Shown one piece after another: positions 26,999 through 35,238 of a DNA stretch of 64,000 bases (positions are counted from its first letter, which is position 1; the number at the start of each line of letters is the position of its first letter). A program made the position numbers and the translations under genes. The DNA lies in contig NZ_JBHSEZ010000029.1 in assembly GCF_042653765.1 (NCBI RefSeq), positions 62,001 through 126,000 on the forward strand, in the 5' to 3' direction. Origin of the DNA: Castellaniella denitrificans (GTDB lineage Bacteria > Pseudomonadota > Gammaproteobacteria > Burkholderiales > Burkholderiaceae_B). Under the pieces are notes generated by a model. The model saw nothing but the letters and a program-made list of their open reading frames with translations. It ran no database searches and was not told the DNA's origin.

Positions 26999-27012
26999 GA
27001 TCTGAGGATACT

Positions 27013-28431
27013 ATGAGCAATACGCCCACGATCCGGAATGACGATGAGATCCTGTTGGCCCGCTTGCGGTCCGAACTGGGCACCGGCTGCGTTCGTGCCG
27101 GTGCGGACATCGGCGAGAAGCACCTGGGAGACTGGAGCACGGAGAGAGGCGGCCGGCCGATCGCCGTGGTGCTGCCGGGCCGCACGGGCGAAGTTTCCCG
27201 GGCGCTGGCGGTGTGCCATGAACTGCGGCGTCCCGTAGTGCCGCAGGGCGGCCTGACCGGATTGGCGGGCGGAGCGGTTCCGACCGAAGGGGCGGTGGCC
27301 CTGTCGCTGGAACGTATGAACCGGATCGAGGCGCTGGACGCCGATGCCGCGACCTTGACGACGCAGGCCGGTGTGCCGCTGCAGGTGATCCAGGAGGCGG
27401 CGGCCGCGGCCGGTTTCCTGTGCGGCCTGGACCTGGGGGCGCGGGGCTCGTGCCAGATCGGCGGCAATATCTCGACCAACGCGGGCGGCAATCGTGTCAT
27501 CCGCTATGGCATGACGCGTGACCTGGTGCTGGGTCTGGAGGTCGTGCTGCCCGACGGGACCGTGCTGTCGATGATGAACCAGATGACCAAGAACAATACC
27601 GGCATCGATCTGAAGCAACTGTTCATCGGCGGTGAAGGGACGCTGGGCATCGTGACCCGCGCCGTGCTGAAGCTGCATCCGGGCATTGCGGGAGCCAATA
27701 CGGCGCTGGTTGCCCTGAATGGCTTCGAGTCCGCCCTGGCGCTGCTGCGCCATGCGCGCCAGGCGCTGTCGGGCCGGGTCAGCGCGTTCGAGCTGATGTG
27801 GGCGGACTACTATCGCGCGGCTACGACGCTGGGCGGCGCGCGCGCGCCGCTCGCGCCTGACCATCCCTTGTATGTGCTGATGGACATGCAGAGCCCCCTG
27901 CCGCAAGAGGATGCGCCGCGGTTTGAGGCAGTGCTGGAACATGCGCTGGCCGAGGGGTGGGCCGTGGATGCGGCCATTGCGCAATCCCATGGGGATGCCG
28001 AGGACTTCTGGGCTTTGCGCGACAGCATCGCCGAGATGCTGCCGAAGCTGGCGCCCACGATCAATTTCGACGTGTCCGTGCCTGTTTCCAGTATCGGCAT
28101 GTGCGTCGAGCGTATGCGCGCCGCGATGGAGAATGGGTTTCCCGGCATCGCCCACATGTATTTCGGCCATGTCGGTGATGGCAACGTGCACATCGTGGCG
28201 GGACCCCTGCCGCAGGACGGCGGCCAAACGGAGCATGCGATCGAGCGGGCGTTCTACACCATCGTGCGCGAGTTGTCCGGCTCCGTGTCGGCCGAGCATG
28301 GCATCGGCCTGCACAAGCGGCCCTGGCTGGAGTACAGCCGAAGTCCGGCCGAGATCCAGTTGATGCGCACGTTGAAGCAGGCGCTGGATCCGCGCGGCAT
28401 TATGAATCCCGGAAAGATCATCGCATCGTAG
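27013..28431 (+). CDS. FAD-linked 2-hydroxyacid dehydrogenase (GlcD / D-2-hydroxyglutarate dehydrogenase family)
   Basis: Flavoprotein of 472 residues that oxidises 2-hydroxyacids to 2-oxoacids. The N-terminal FAD-binding PCMH domain shows VPQGGLTGLAGGAVP and CQIGGNISTNAGGNRVIRYG. The C-terminal FAD-oxidase domain shows MYFGHVGDGNVHI and VSAEHGIGLHKRPWL, the metal and substrate site of the D-lactate/D-2-hydroxyglutarate group. TGAGGA precedes the ATG. It is divergent from the TRAP operon. It could supply 4-hydroxy-2-oxoacid to the aldolase from an imported 2,4-dihydroxyacid. Confidence 0.92.
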   Translation: MSNTPTIRNDDEILLARLRSELGTGCVRAGADIGEKHLGDWSTERGGRPIAVVLPGRTGEVSRALAVCHELRRPVVPQGGLTGLAGGAVPTEGAVALSLERMNRIEALDADAATLTTQAGVPLQVIQEAAAAAGFLCGLDLGARGSCQIGGNISTNAGGNRVIRYGMTRDLVLGLEVVLPDGTVLSMMNQMTKNNTGIDLKQLFIGGEGTLGIVTRAVLKLHPGIAGANTALVALNGFESALALLRHARQALSGRVSAFELMWADYYRAATTLGGARAPLAPDHPLYVLMDMQSPLPQEDAPRFEAVLEHALAEGWAVDAAIAQSHGDAEDFWALRDSIAEMLPKLAPTINFDVSVPVSSIGMCVERMRAAMENGFPGIAHMYFGHVGDGNVHIVAGPLPQDGGQTEHAIERAFYTIVRELSGSVSAEHGIGLHKRPWLEYSRSPAEIQLMRTLKQALDPRGIMNPGKIIAS

Positions 28432-28499
28432 GGTGCCGCGCGTCCTGTACGGTTTTCCCAGGCAGGAATATTCAGGGCCGATTCCCTGCCGGGGCGTGG

Positions 28500-29276
28500 T
28501 CAGTCGCCCAATTCCGCGCTGATCTGGCGGGCGGCTTCCATCACGACCGGTGCCAGATCATGCATGCGGGACGGCGGCATGTAATCCGTCGTGCTGGATA
28601 CGCTGATGGCGGCGACGATGGCGTGGCTGGCGTCCCGGATGGGGGCGGCCACGCAGCGGATCGACTGCTCGTCTTCGCCCAGGTCGTAGGTATGGCCTTT
28701 GCGGGCATAGTCCTGCATCATCGCGATCCATTGCTCGCGAGGTCCGGTGAGCCCCAGCCGCTGGGCGTCTGCATCGTAAAGCGCGGCCCAGGATTCTATC
28801 GAGCCGTCCAGCAGCAGCGCCTTGCCCACGCCAGTGGAGAGCAGAGGCTTGATGCCACCGATTCGTGAACTGATTTCCACAGGCCGGCGGCTGGCGATCT
28901 TGTCGAGGTAGAGCACTGCGCCCATTTCCTCGCATGCCAGGTGGATCGTATCGCTGGTCTTTTGGGCCAGCCTTTCGAGGAAGGGACGTGCGACGGCGGT
29001 CAGTTCGACCTGGCTGTATGCCTGGAAGCCCAGGGCCAGGAGCTTGCTGCCCAGTCGATAGCCTTTGCCCGGCACGCGTTTCAGGTATCGCCGCTGCATC
29101 AGCACCGAAATGAGGCGGTGTGCCGTACTGTAGGTCATGCCGGTGCGCTCGGCGATTGCTCCGATGTCGTGCGCGCCGTCCTTCGAGACGGCTTCGATGA
29201 TGTCGAGGCCGCGCACAAGGGTCTGGCTTGCCGTGGCCTGCTTGCTGGGAGCCGTCTCGTGCCCTGCCTTTTCCAT
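28500..29276 (-). CDS. IclR-family regulator of the TRAP/aldolase cluster
   Basis: A 258-residue regulator. The winged helix-turn-helix is at HDIGAIAERTGMTYSTAHRLISVL. The effector domain runs through AVLYLDKIASRRPVEISSRI, LLSTGVGKALLLDG and SIRCVAAPIRDASHAIVAAI. I chose ATG 29276, as the upstream extension is not conserved-looking. It is convergent with the FAD dehydrogenase, so dctP operon, dehydrogenase and regulator form one functional group. Confidence 0.92.
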   Translation of the reverse strand: MEKAGHETAPSKQATASQTLVRGLDIIEAVSKDGAHDIGAIAERTGMTYSTAHRLISVLMQRRYLKRVPGKGYRLGSKLLALGFQAYSQVELTAVARPFLERLAQKTSDTIHLACEEMGAVLYLDKIASRRPVEISSRIGGIKPLLSTGVGKALLLDGSIESWAALYDADAQRLGLTGPREQWIAMMQDYARKGHTYDLGEDEQSIRCVAAPIRDASHAIVAAISVSSTTDYMPPSRMHDLAPVVMEAARQISAELGD

Positions 29277-29411
29277 GGAGTCTTTTTTGTCCTGTGTGTA
29301 CGCTTGGCCTGATCGGGACAGCAGCGTGGCCGCTGTCCGGTACAAGCCTGGACATTCTACGGTATGGACGCGAGATGGCTCCCGACCGCACGGAGGCGCT
29401 CGCTTCTGTTG

Positions 29412-29442
29412 CGAAAAAATATCCCCGGCCGGGGCCGGGGAT
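29412..29442 (-). terminator. Rho-independent terminator of the sugar-acid operon
   Basis: On the minus strand the arms ATCCCCGG/CCGGGGAT enclose a short GC loop and are followed by ATTTTTTCGC, 31 bases after the stop codon of the dehydratase gene. Confidence 0.85.
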
Positions 29443-29472
29443 GGATGGAGCCGAAGCGCGGGCGGCGCGTAT

Positions 29473-30408
29473 CTATGCCGCCCAGCGCAGCACCAGCGGA
29501 TCCAGCCGGCGCGCGGCTTCGATCAGGCCGTCCCGGATGGCTGGAATGGCCATGGTGAACGGATGGCGGGCGTAGTCCGAGCCGATGATTCCGCCTTCCC
29601 TCATCAGGATCTTGCTGGTCTGGATGCCCGTCTGCCGGTTCTCGTAGTTGATCAGCGGCAGCCATTGCTGGTAGAGCGAAACGGCCTTTTCCCTGTCTCC
29701 CGAGAGATGCGCATCGAAAATGGCCTTGATGCCATCCGGGTAGCCGCCGCCCGTCATGGCGCCGGTGGCGCCTGCGTCCAGGTCGGGCAGCAGCGTGATG
29801 GATTCCTCGCCGTCCCAGGGACCCTCGATGGCGTCGCCGCCCAGTTCGATCAGCGCCCTGAGCTTGCTGGCCACGCCGGCGCTTTCGATCTTGAAGTAGC
29901 GCGCATGCTCGATTTCCCGCGCCATGTTGGCCAGGGCGCGCGCCGACAGCGGGGTGCCGCTGATGGGTGCATCCTGGATCATGATGGGGATGTCGCTGGC
30001 GTCGGACAGGCGGCTGAAGTATTCATGGACGCGTGCTTCGTCGCAGCGGATGGTGGCCCCATGGTAGGGAGGCAGCACCATGACCATGGCGGCGCCGAAA
30101 TCCCGGGCGTGACGGTTGCGCTGGATGCAGATGTCGGTGCTGTAGTGCGAGGTGGTGACGATGACCGGGACGCGGCCGGCCACGTGCTTCAGGATGGCCT
30201 CGGTCAGGATCTTGCGCTCTTCGTCCGACAAGGAGAATTGTTCCGAGAAGTTCGCCAGCAGGCTCAGGCCGTCGGAGCCCGCGTCGATCATGAAGTCGAC
30301 GCAGCGGCGCTGGCCATCCAGGTCGAGCGAGCCGTCGTCCTTGAAGATGGTCGGGACGACGGGGTAGACGCCCTTGTAGCGGGCTTTTTGATAACGATCG
30401 TATGTCAT
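29473..30408 (-). CDS. L-2-keto-3-deoxyarabonate dehydratase-like protein (DapA superfamily)
   Basis: Class I (Schiff-base) lyase fold, 311 residues. It matches L-2-keto-3-deoxyarabonate dehydratase as I know it from the Azospirillum L-arabinose pathway: VYPVVPTIFKDDGSLDLDG, FMIDAGSDGLSLLANFSEQF, PPYHGATIRCDEARVHEY and the Schiff-base Lys in RYFKIESAG (about residue 173). The late AMTGGGYPDG segment also fits. The product would be 2-oxoglutarate semialdehyde, the substrate of the dehydrogenase at 37305-38876. I chose ATG 30408; a TTG at 30423 is an alternative. It is the last gene of the ABC-UxaA-dehydratase operon. A pyrroline-4-hydroxy-2-carboxylate deaminase is the main alternative. Confidence 0.8.
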   Translation of the reverse strand: MTYDRYQKARYKGVYPVVPTIFKDDGSLDLDGQRRCVDFMIDAGSDGLSLLANFSEQFSLSDEERKILTEAILKHVAGRVPVIVTTSHYSTDICIQRNRHARDFGAAMVMVLPPYHGATIRCDEARVHEYFSRLSDASDIPIMIQDAPISGTPLSARALANMAREIEHARYFKIESAGVASKLRALIELGGDAIEGPWDGEESITLLPDLDAGATGAMTGGGYPDGIKAIFDAHLSGDREKAVSLYQQWLPLINYENRQTGIQTSKILMREGGIIGSDYARHPFTMAIPAIRDGLIEAARRLDPLVLRWAA

Positions 30409-30460
30409 CGGGGAAAATTCCAATCCACGGGAATGAGAAATGGGGGAAAGCGAGGGCGGC

Positions 30461-31987
30461 TTAGGTGATGACGCTCAACTGCCAGGGCACGAACTCGTTC
30501 TGCCCGTAGCCGTAGAGTTCGCTCTTCGAGGGCTCCCCCGAGGCGCAGCGGATGATCATTTCGTAGAACTCCCGGCCCAGCTGGTGGATGTCGGAGCCCT
30601 GATCGACGACCGTGCCGCAATTGATGTCCATATCGTCCTGCTGACGGTTCCACAGGGCGGTGTTGGTGGCCAGCTTGAGCGAGGGCGCGGGTGCGCACCC
30701 AAAGGCCGAGCCGCGGCCCGTCGTGAAACAGATTATGTTGGCGCCGCCGGCCACCTGGCCGGTGGCCGACATCGGGTCGTAGCCGGGCGTGTTCATGAAC
30801 ACCAGGCCCTTGGCCTCGACGGGTTCGGCATATTGGTAGACCTCCATCATGCCGGTCGTGCCGCCCTTGGCCACGCCGCCCAGGGATTTCTCTAGCACCG
30901 TGGTCAGCCCGCCGGCCTTGTTGCCTGCCGAAGGATTGTTGTCCAGCGAAGCGTTGTTGCGCTCGCACAGCTCTTTCCACCAGTCGATCACGTCCACCAG
31001 TTTGCGACCAATCTCGGGACTGGCCGCGCGGCAGGTCAGCAGGTGTTCGGCGCCGTAGATTTCCGGCGTTTCGGAAAGGATCGCCGTGCCGCCGTTGCGT
31101 ACCAGGATGTCCATGGCGGCGCCCAGCACGGGGTTGGCCGTGATGCCCGAGTAACTGTCCGAGCCACCGCATTGCAGGCCGATCTTCAGGTGGCTGACGG
31201 GGACGGGGGTCCGTTCGACCTGGTTGGCCTCGGCCAGCATGCTCTTGATGATCTCGATTCCCTTGGCGATGCTTTTCGGCGTGCCGCCGGCGTCCTGGAT
31301 GTTGAAGGTCTGGAGGTTGCGGCCTTCTTCCAGCGCCTGGGCTTTCATCATGGCCGAGATCTGGTTGGTCTCGCATCCCAGGCCGATGACCAGGATGCCG
31401 GCGAAGTTCGGGTGCCGCACGTAGCCCGCGATCGTCCGCTGCATGATCTTCAGCCCTTCGCCCGCCGCGTCGATGGCGCAGCCGAAACCATGGGTCAGGG
31501 CGACCACGCCGTCCACGTTGGGATAGGGGGCCAGGGCCTCGGGGCGGATGTCCTTTCGAAACTGGTCCGCGATGGCTCGTGCCACGGTGGCCGAACAGTT
31601 CACCGAGGTCAGGATGCCGATGTAGTTGCGGGTCGCGACGCGCTGGTCGGGCCGGACGATGCCCATGAAGGTATCCGGCACGTCGACGAGCTGCGTCGGC
31701 ACGTAGTCTTCGGAATAACGATAGTCCTTCTCGAATTCCCCGATCGCCAGGTTGTGCACGTGCACGTGCCGGCCGATGGCGATGTCCTGGGTGGCGAAGC
31801 CGATGACCTGGCCGTAGCGCCGGATGGGGGCGCCTTTGCTTACCGGTTTGATGGCGACTTTGTGCCCGGACGGGATGGCGTCGAGCAGCCGGATGCTGTT
31901 GACGACCGCGTCCTTGGGCAGTTCCCGCAGGGCGATCATGACGTCATCGGCGGGATTGAGAATCAGAAACTGGGGGCTGTTCGACAT
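30461..31987 (-). CDS. UxaA-family sugar-acid dehydratase (altronate/galactarate dehydratase type)
   Basis: Iron-dependent dehydratase of 508 residues. The N-terminal SAF domain (residues 1-100) contains HKVAIKPVSKGAPIRRYGQV and HVHVHNL. The catalytic UxaA domain shows VNCSATVARAIADQF, THGFGCAIDAAGEG, GLGCETNQISAMMKA, QCGGSDSYSGITANPVLG and TPGYDPMSATG. Family members dehydrate altronate or galactarate to 2-keto-3-deoxy acids. Here the downstream C5 enzyme suggests a pentonate or related acid. It lies 52 bases upstream of the DapA-family gene. Confidence 0.88.
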   Translation of the reverse strand: MSNSPQFLILNPADDVMIALRELPKDAVVNSIRLLDAIPSGHKVAIKPVSKGAPIRRYGQVIGFATQDIAIGRHVHVHNLAIGEFEKDYRYSEDYVPTQLVDVPDTFMGIVRPDQRVATRNYIGILTSVNCSATVARAIADQFRKDIRPEALAPYPNVDGVVALTHGFGCAIDAAGEGLKIMQRTIAGYVRHPNFAGILVIGLGCETNQISAMMKAQALEEGRNLQTFNIQDAGGTPKSIAKGIEIIKSMLAEANQVERTPVPVSHLKIGLQCGGSDSYSGITANPVLGAAMDILVRNGGTAILSETPEIYGAEHLLTCRAASPEIGRKLVDVIDWWKELCERNNASLDNNPSAGNKAGGLTTVLEKSLGGVAKGGTTGMMEVYQYAEPVEAKGLVFMNTPGYDPMSATGQVAGGANIICFTTGRGSAFGCAPAPSLKLATNTALWNRQQDDMDINCGTVVDQGSDIHQLGREFYEMIIRCASGEPSKSELYGYGQNEFVPWQLSVIT

Positions 31988-32005
31988 GGCATGGATCTCA
32001 TGATG

Positions 32006-32038
32006 GGACGCGGCCCCCGGATGGCCGGAGCCGCGTCC
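32006..32038 (-). repeat. Intercistronic hairpin after the binding-protein gene
   Basis: A 9-bp GC stem (GGACGCGGC at 32006-32014 with GCCGCGTCC at 32030-32038) whose loop can form an inner CCGG stem. There is no T run. Such hairpins after binding-protein genes often stabilise the upstream mRNA, giving more receptor than downstream enzymes. Confidence 0.55.
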
Positions 32039-32048
32039 TGGGTGACGC

Positions 32049-32843
32049 TTACTTCAGCATTTCCTCGGGCAGCGACTGGCCGAAGAAGTATTTCTGGTAG
32101 ATGCCGTTGAGCTTGCCGTTCTTCAGGTTCGCGCTCACCCATTCGTTGATGCGCGCCTTCAGTTCGGGTTCGTTCTGGCGGATGCCGACGCCCATCGGGA
32201 AGCTGACGGCGGTGTACTTGTAGGCGATGTCGGTATTCGGGCTGGTCTTCTTGATTTCCGGCAGCACGCTGCTGGCCGCCACGATGTACTTCTGCTGGCC
32301 GGTCATGATGGCCGTATTGGTCGTGGCGTCGTCCTGATAACGGACGATCGTGACGTCGGGCACGTTCTTGGTGCTGTCGGTGATGATCTTGTCGCTGGTC
32401 GTGCCGCGCGTGACGGCGATGGCCTTGCCGGACAGATCCTGGGGGCCGGAGACCTTGACGCTCTCGGGGCCGCCCACGACGACGGGTACCACGCCATACG
32501 GTTCGGAGAAGTCGATGACTTTCTTGCGTTCATCGGTGATCGAGAACGAGGCCATGATCACGTCGACTTTCTTGGTGCGCAGGAACTGTACGCGGGTCGG
32601 CCCGGTTACAGGGACGATGGCCAGCTTTACGCCCAGCGCCTCGGCCAGCAGGTGGGCGGAATCGACGTCGAAGCCGGTTTTCTGGGCGTTCGCGTCGACC
32701 ATGCCGTAGGGCGGCGCGCTGATGTCGACGCCGATGGTGATTTCGCCTTTTTTCTGGATGTCTTCCAGCTGATTGGCCTGGGCCCCGGCGGCGCAGGCCA
32801 GGGCCAGGGAGCAGGCGGCGAGGATGTTGAAGGTTTTTTTCAT
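32049..32843 (-). CDS. ABC transporter substrate-binding protein, polar-amino-acid family 3 type
   Basis: Periplasmic receptor of 264 residues. The signal peptide MKKTFNILAACSLALACAAG ends near AQAN. The fold follows HisJ-like receptors: ITIGVDISAPPYGMVDANAQ, VDVIMASFSITDERKKVIDF with the carboxylate-binding Arg, and AVTRGTTSDK. By eye alignment to HisJ, the AGRIDAAFQDE stretch whose Asp holds the ligand amino group is replaced by TGQQKYIVAASS, so that Asp is missing. A ligand without an alpha-amino group, such as a sugar acid, would fit. The ATG at 32843 starts the signal peptide. Confidence 0.9.
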   Translation of the reverse strand: MKKTFNILAACSLALACAAGAQANQLEDIQKKGEITIGVDISAPPYGMVDANAQKTGFDVDSAHLLAEALGVKLAIVPVTGPTRVQFLRTKKVDVIMASFSITDERKKVIDFSEPYGVVPVVVGGPESVKVSGPQDLSGKAIAVTRGTTSDKIITDSTKNVPDVTIVRYQDDATTNTAIMTGQQKYIVAASSVLPEIKKTSPNTDIAYKYTAVSFPMGVGIRQNEPELKARINEWVSANLKNGKLNGIYQKYFFGQSLPEEMLK

Positions 32844-32878
32844 GAGTCTCTCCAGTCGTTGTAGTGGAATGGGGCCGT

Positions 32879-33619
32879 TCACAGCCCGTTGCTGATGAAC
32901 TGCTGCAATTCGAGGGTCCGGGGGTTCTTGAGCAGATTGCCATCGCCGGCCTCCCAGACAATGCCGTCCCGCATGTAGATGATCTGGTCGGCGACAGCCG
33001 TGGCAAAACCCATTTCGTGGGTCACCAGGACCATGGTCATCCCGTCCTTGGCCAGGCCCTCGATCACTTTCAGGACTTCGCCGGTGATCTGCGGGTCCAG
33101 GGCGGAAGTCACCTCGTCGAACAGCATGAGTTCCGGTTGCATGGCCAGCGACCGGGCGATCGCCACGCGCTGCTGCTGGCCGCCGGATAATTGCTCGGGA
33201 TAGGCCTGCGCCTTGTCCGCCAGGCCGACCTGGCCGAGCACGTGCATGGCCAGTTCATGGGCCTCTTTGTTCCCGACGTGCTTGACCTTGCGGGGCGCCA
33301 GGGTGATGTTCTTTTCCACCGTCAGGTGGGGGAACAGGTTGTAGCTCTGGAATACGATGCCTACCTGCAGCCGCAGCGCGGCGATGTCGCAGTTCTTCTC
33401 GTGCAGGGCCCGGTCGCAGACGTGCAGCTCGCCGCCGTTGATCTCCTCCAGGCCGTTGATGCAGCGCAGGGCGGTGCTCTTGCCCGAACCGCTCTGGCCG
33501 ATGAGCGCGACGACATTGCCTTTGAAGACCTCGAACGAGATGCCCTTGAGCACTTCCGTGTCGCCGTAGGATTTCCGGACGTTCTGGAACCGGACGCGTG
33601 GATTCATAGAGTTCTCCAT
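32879..33619 (-). CDS. ABC transporter ATP-binding protein, polar-amino-acid type
   Basis: ATPase subunit of 246 residues. Walker A is GQSGSGKSTALRCINGLE, the Q-loop VGIVFQSYNLFPHLTV, signature LSGGQQQRVAIARSLA, Walker B ELMLFDEVTSALDP and the switch His in LVTHEMGFA. The start at 33619 overlaps the upstream permease stop (TAATG). It belongs to the operon permease-permease-ATPase-receptor-UxaA-dehydratase. Confidence 0.94.
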   Translation of the reverse strand: MENSMNPRVRFQNVRKSYGDTEVLKGISFEVFKGNVVALIGQSGSGKSTALRCINGLEEINGGELHVCDRALHEKNCDIAALRLQVGIVFQSYNLFPHLTVEKNITLAPRKVKHVGNKEAHELAMHVLGQVGLADKAQAYPEQLSGGQQQRVAIARSLAMQPELMLFDEVTSALDPQITGEVLKVIEGLAKDGMTMVLVTHEMGFATAVADQIIYMRDGIVWEAGDGNLLKNPRTLELQQFISNGL

Positions 33620-34272
33620 TATCTGGAATGCCGCTTGAGCTTGCGTTCCAGGCGGTAGGACAAGATGGACAGCGGGTAGCACATGGCGAAATAGATCAGC
33701 GCCGCGACGGTGAATACGACGAAGGGCTTGAAGGTCGAGTTGTTGATGACGCGCGCGGAGTAGGTCAGGTCGAAGAAGCCGATGACCACGGCATACGAAG
33801 TGTTTTTCACGATCTGTACCAGGAATCCCACCGTGGGGGGGATGGCGATCCGGAAGGCCTGGGGCAGGATGACGTTGGACAGCGTCTGCAGCTTGCTCAG
33901 GCCCAGGCAGTCGGAAGCCTCCCATTGGGTGTGGGGGATGGCCTCGATGCAGCCGCGCCAGATCTCGCCCAGGAATGCGCTGGAATACAGCGTCATGGCG
34001 ATACCCGCGGCCACCAGGGCGGGCAGGTCGTAGCCGGCGATGCTGATGCCGAAATAGACGATGAACATGATCACGGGCAGAGGAATGCCCTGGATCAGCT
34101 TCACGTAGGCCGCCGTCAGGATCCGGAAAAACCGGCTTTTCGAGGCGCGGGCGATGGCGATGGGCAGGCCCGCCACCGTGCCGCCCACGAAGCCCAGGAC
34201 AGAGAGGACGAGTGTCCAGCCCGCGCCCGTCAGGATGAACAGCCACTGGCTGTAGGAAACGCCCAGTATCAT
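33619..34272 (-). CDS. ABC transporter permease, polar-amino-acid (HisM/GlnP) type
   Basis: A 217-residue permease with five transmembrane segments, starting MILGVSYSQWLFILTGAGWT. The EAA-loop region is EAIPHTQWEASDCLGLSKLQ, followed by the conserved ILPQAFRIAIPP. It overlaps the upstream permease by ATGA and the downstream ATPase by one base, so the three are translationally coupled. Confidence 0.93.
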   Translation of the reverse strand: MILGVSYSQWLFILTGAGWTLVLSVLGFVGGTVAGLPIAIARASKSRFFRILTAAYVKLIQGIPLPVIMFIVYFGISIAGYDLPALVAAGIAMTLYSSAFLGEIWRGCIEAIPHTQWEASDCLGLSKLQTLSNVILPQAFRIAIPPTVGFLVQIVKNTSYAVVIGFFDLTYSARVINNSTFKPFVVFTVAALIYFAMCYPLSILSYRLERKLKRHSR

Positions 34273-35018
34273 GATTTGGCTCCCTGGATGGCGGTGCTGC
34301 GCTGCGCGCTGCCGTTCGTGCGCTTGCGCGCGGCGGCCCTGGACTGTGCGATGCGGCGCTGTTTCGGGAAGGCGACGTTGTAGCAGACGGTCATCACGAC
34401 CCGCAGCAGCCAGGACATGATCAGGTAGATGACTGCGATGACCAGATAGGCCTCGAAGCCGCGGAAGGTCTGGCTCTGGATCTGGTATCCGATGGCCGTC
34501 AGTTCCTCGACGGAGATTTCCGACATGATCGAGGTGGCCAGCATCATCAGCACGAACTGGCTGATCAGTGACGGGTACATTTTCTCGATGGCCTGGGGCA
34601 ATACGATGTAGCGCAGGATCTGGGCCCGGCCCAGGCCCAGACAGGAGGCGGCCTCTTTCTGGCCGGCATGTACCGAATCGATGCCGGCCCGGACGATTTC
34701 GCAGGTGTAGCCCGAGGTATTGATGGCCAGCGCCACGACCGCGGCATAAAAGGCCGGCACGCGAATTTCCAAAGCGGACAGACCGAAAAACAGCCAGAAG
34801 GTCTGCACGATCAGCGGCGTATTGCGGGTCAGGTCGACGAAGCCGCCGGCCAGGCGGCGGACGAGTCCGGATTCCTGGCCGCGGGCGACCGCGAGCAGCA
34901 CGCCCAGGACGAAACCGCCGCCCAGCGAGACGGCCGCCATCCTGGTCGAGACCCATAGGCCGTCGAGCAGGCTGGGCCAGAACTCGCCGAGAAAACTGAA
35001 GTCGAAACCGTAGTCCAT
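34269..35018 (-). CDS. ABC transporter permease, polar-amino-acid (HisQ/GlnP) type
   Basis: A 249-residue permease, first gene of the operon. Its family signatures are FVDLTRNTPLIVQTFWLFFG, the coupling loop DSVHAGQKEAASCLGLGRAQ and IVLPQAIEKMYPSLISQFVL. The basic tail (RRIAQSRAAARKRTNGS) is longer than usual. I chose ATG 35018 (MDYGFDFSFLGEFWPS), as the residues before it are not permease-like. It pairs with the second permease to form the heterodimer. Confidence 0.92.
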   Translation of the reverse strand: MDYGFDFSFLGEFWPSLLDGLWVSTRMAAVSLGGGFVLGVLLAVARGQESGLVRRLAGGFVDLTRNTPLIVQTFWLFFGLSALEIRVPAFYAAVVALAINTSGYTCEIVRAGIDSVHAGQKEAASCLGLGRAQILRYIVLPQAIEKMYPSLISQFVLMMLATSIMSEISVEELTAIGYQIQSQTFRGFEAYLVIAVIYLIMSWLLRVVMTVCYNVAFPKQRRIAQSRAAARKRTNGSAQRSTAIQGAKS

Positions 35019-35238
35019 GTCGTGAATGATTCTGGTGATTGATATTTGTCCATCTCGCAGGAATCCAGTGTCCCTGAGGCCTGTTTTCCATGTCCATGGA
35101 ATAATTGTGTTCGAGTGAACGCTTTTTGGAATGGCCGTGGTTTCAGGGCGCAAATACGTGGGTGCCCGGAATGCGCGTCCGGCAATACCTAGGGAAAACC
35201 ATGATTATCGGCCGCGATCGAAACCCTGTCCGGGCGGG
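35019..35238. other. Intergenic region between AraD1-family gene and ABC operon
   Basis: 220 bases without a gene. It should hold the promoter of the ABC operon. AT-rich patches occur around 35028-35050 and 35100-35125. I see no clear terminator for the AraD1-family gene, so part of the operon could be read through from it. Confidence 0.5.

Noticed and set aside
29346..29472. Extension of the second IclR protein to a start at 29345
   Set aside because: The extra 23 residues look like translated promoter sequence and the ATG at 29276 gives the normal family length.
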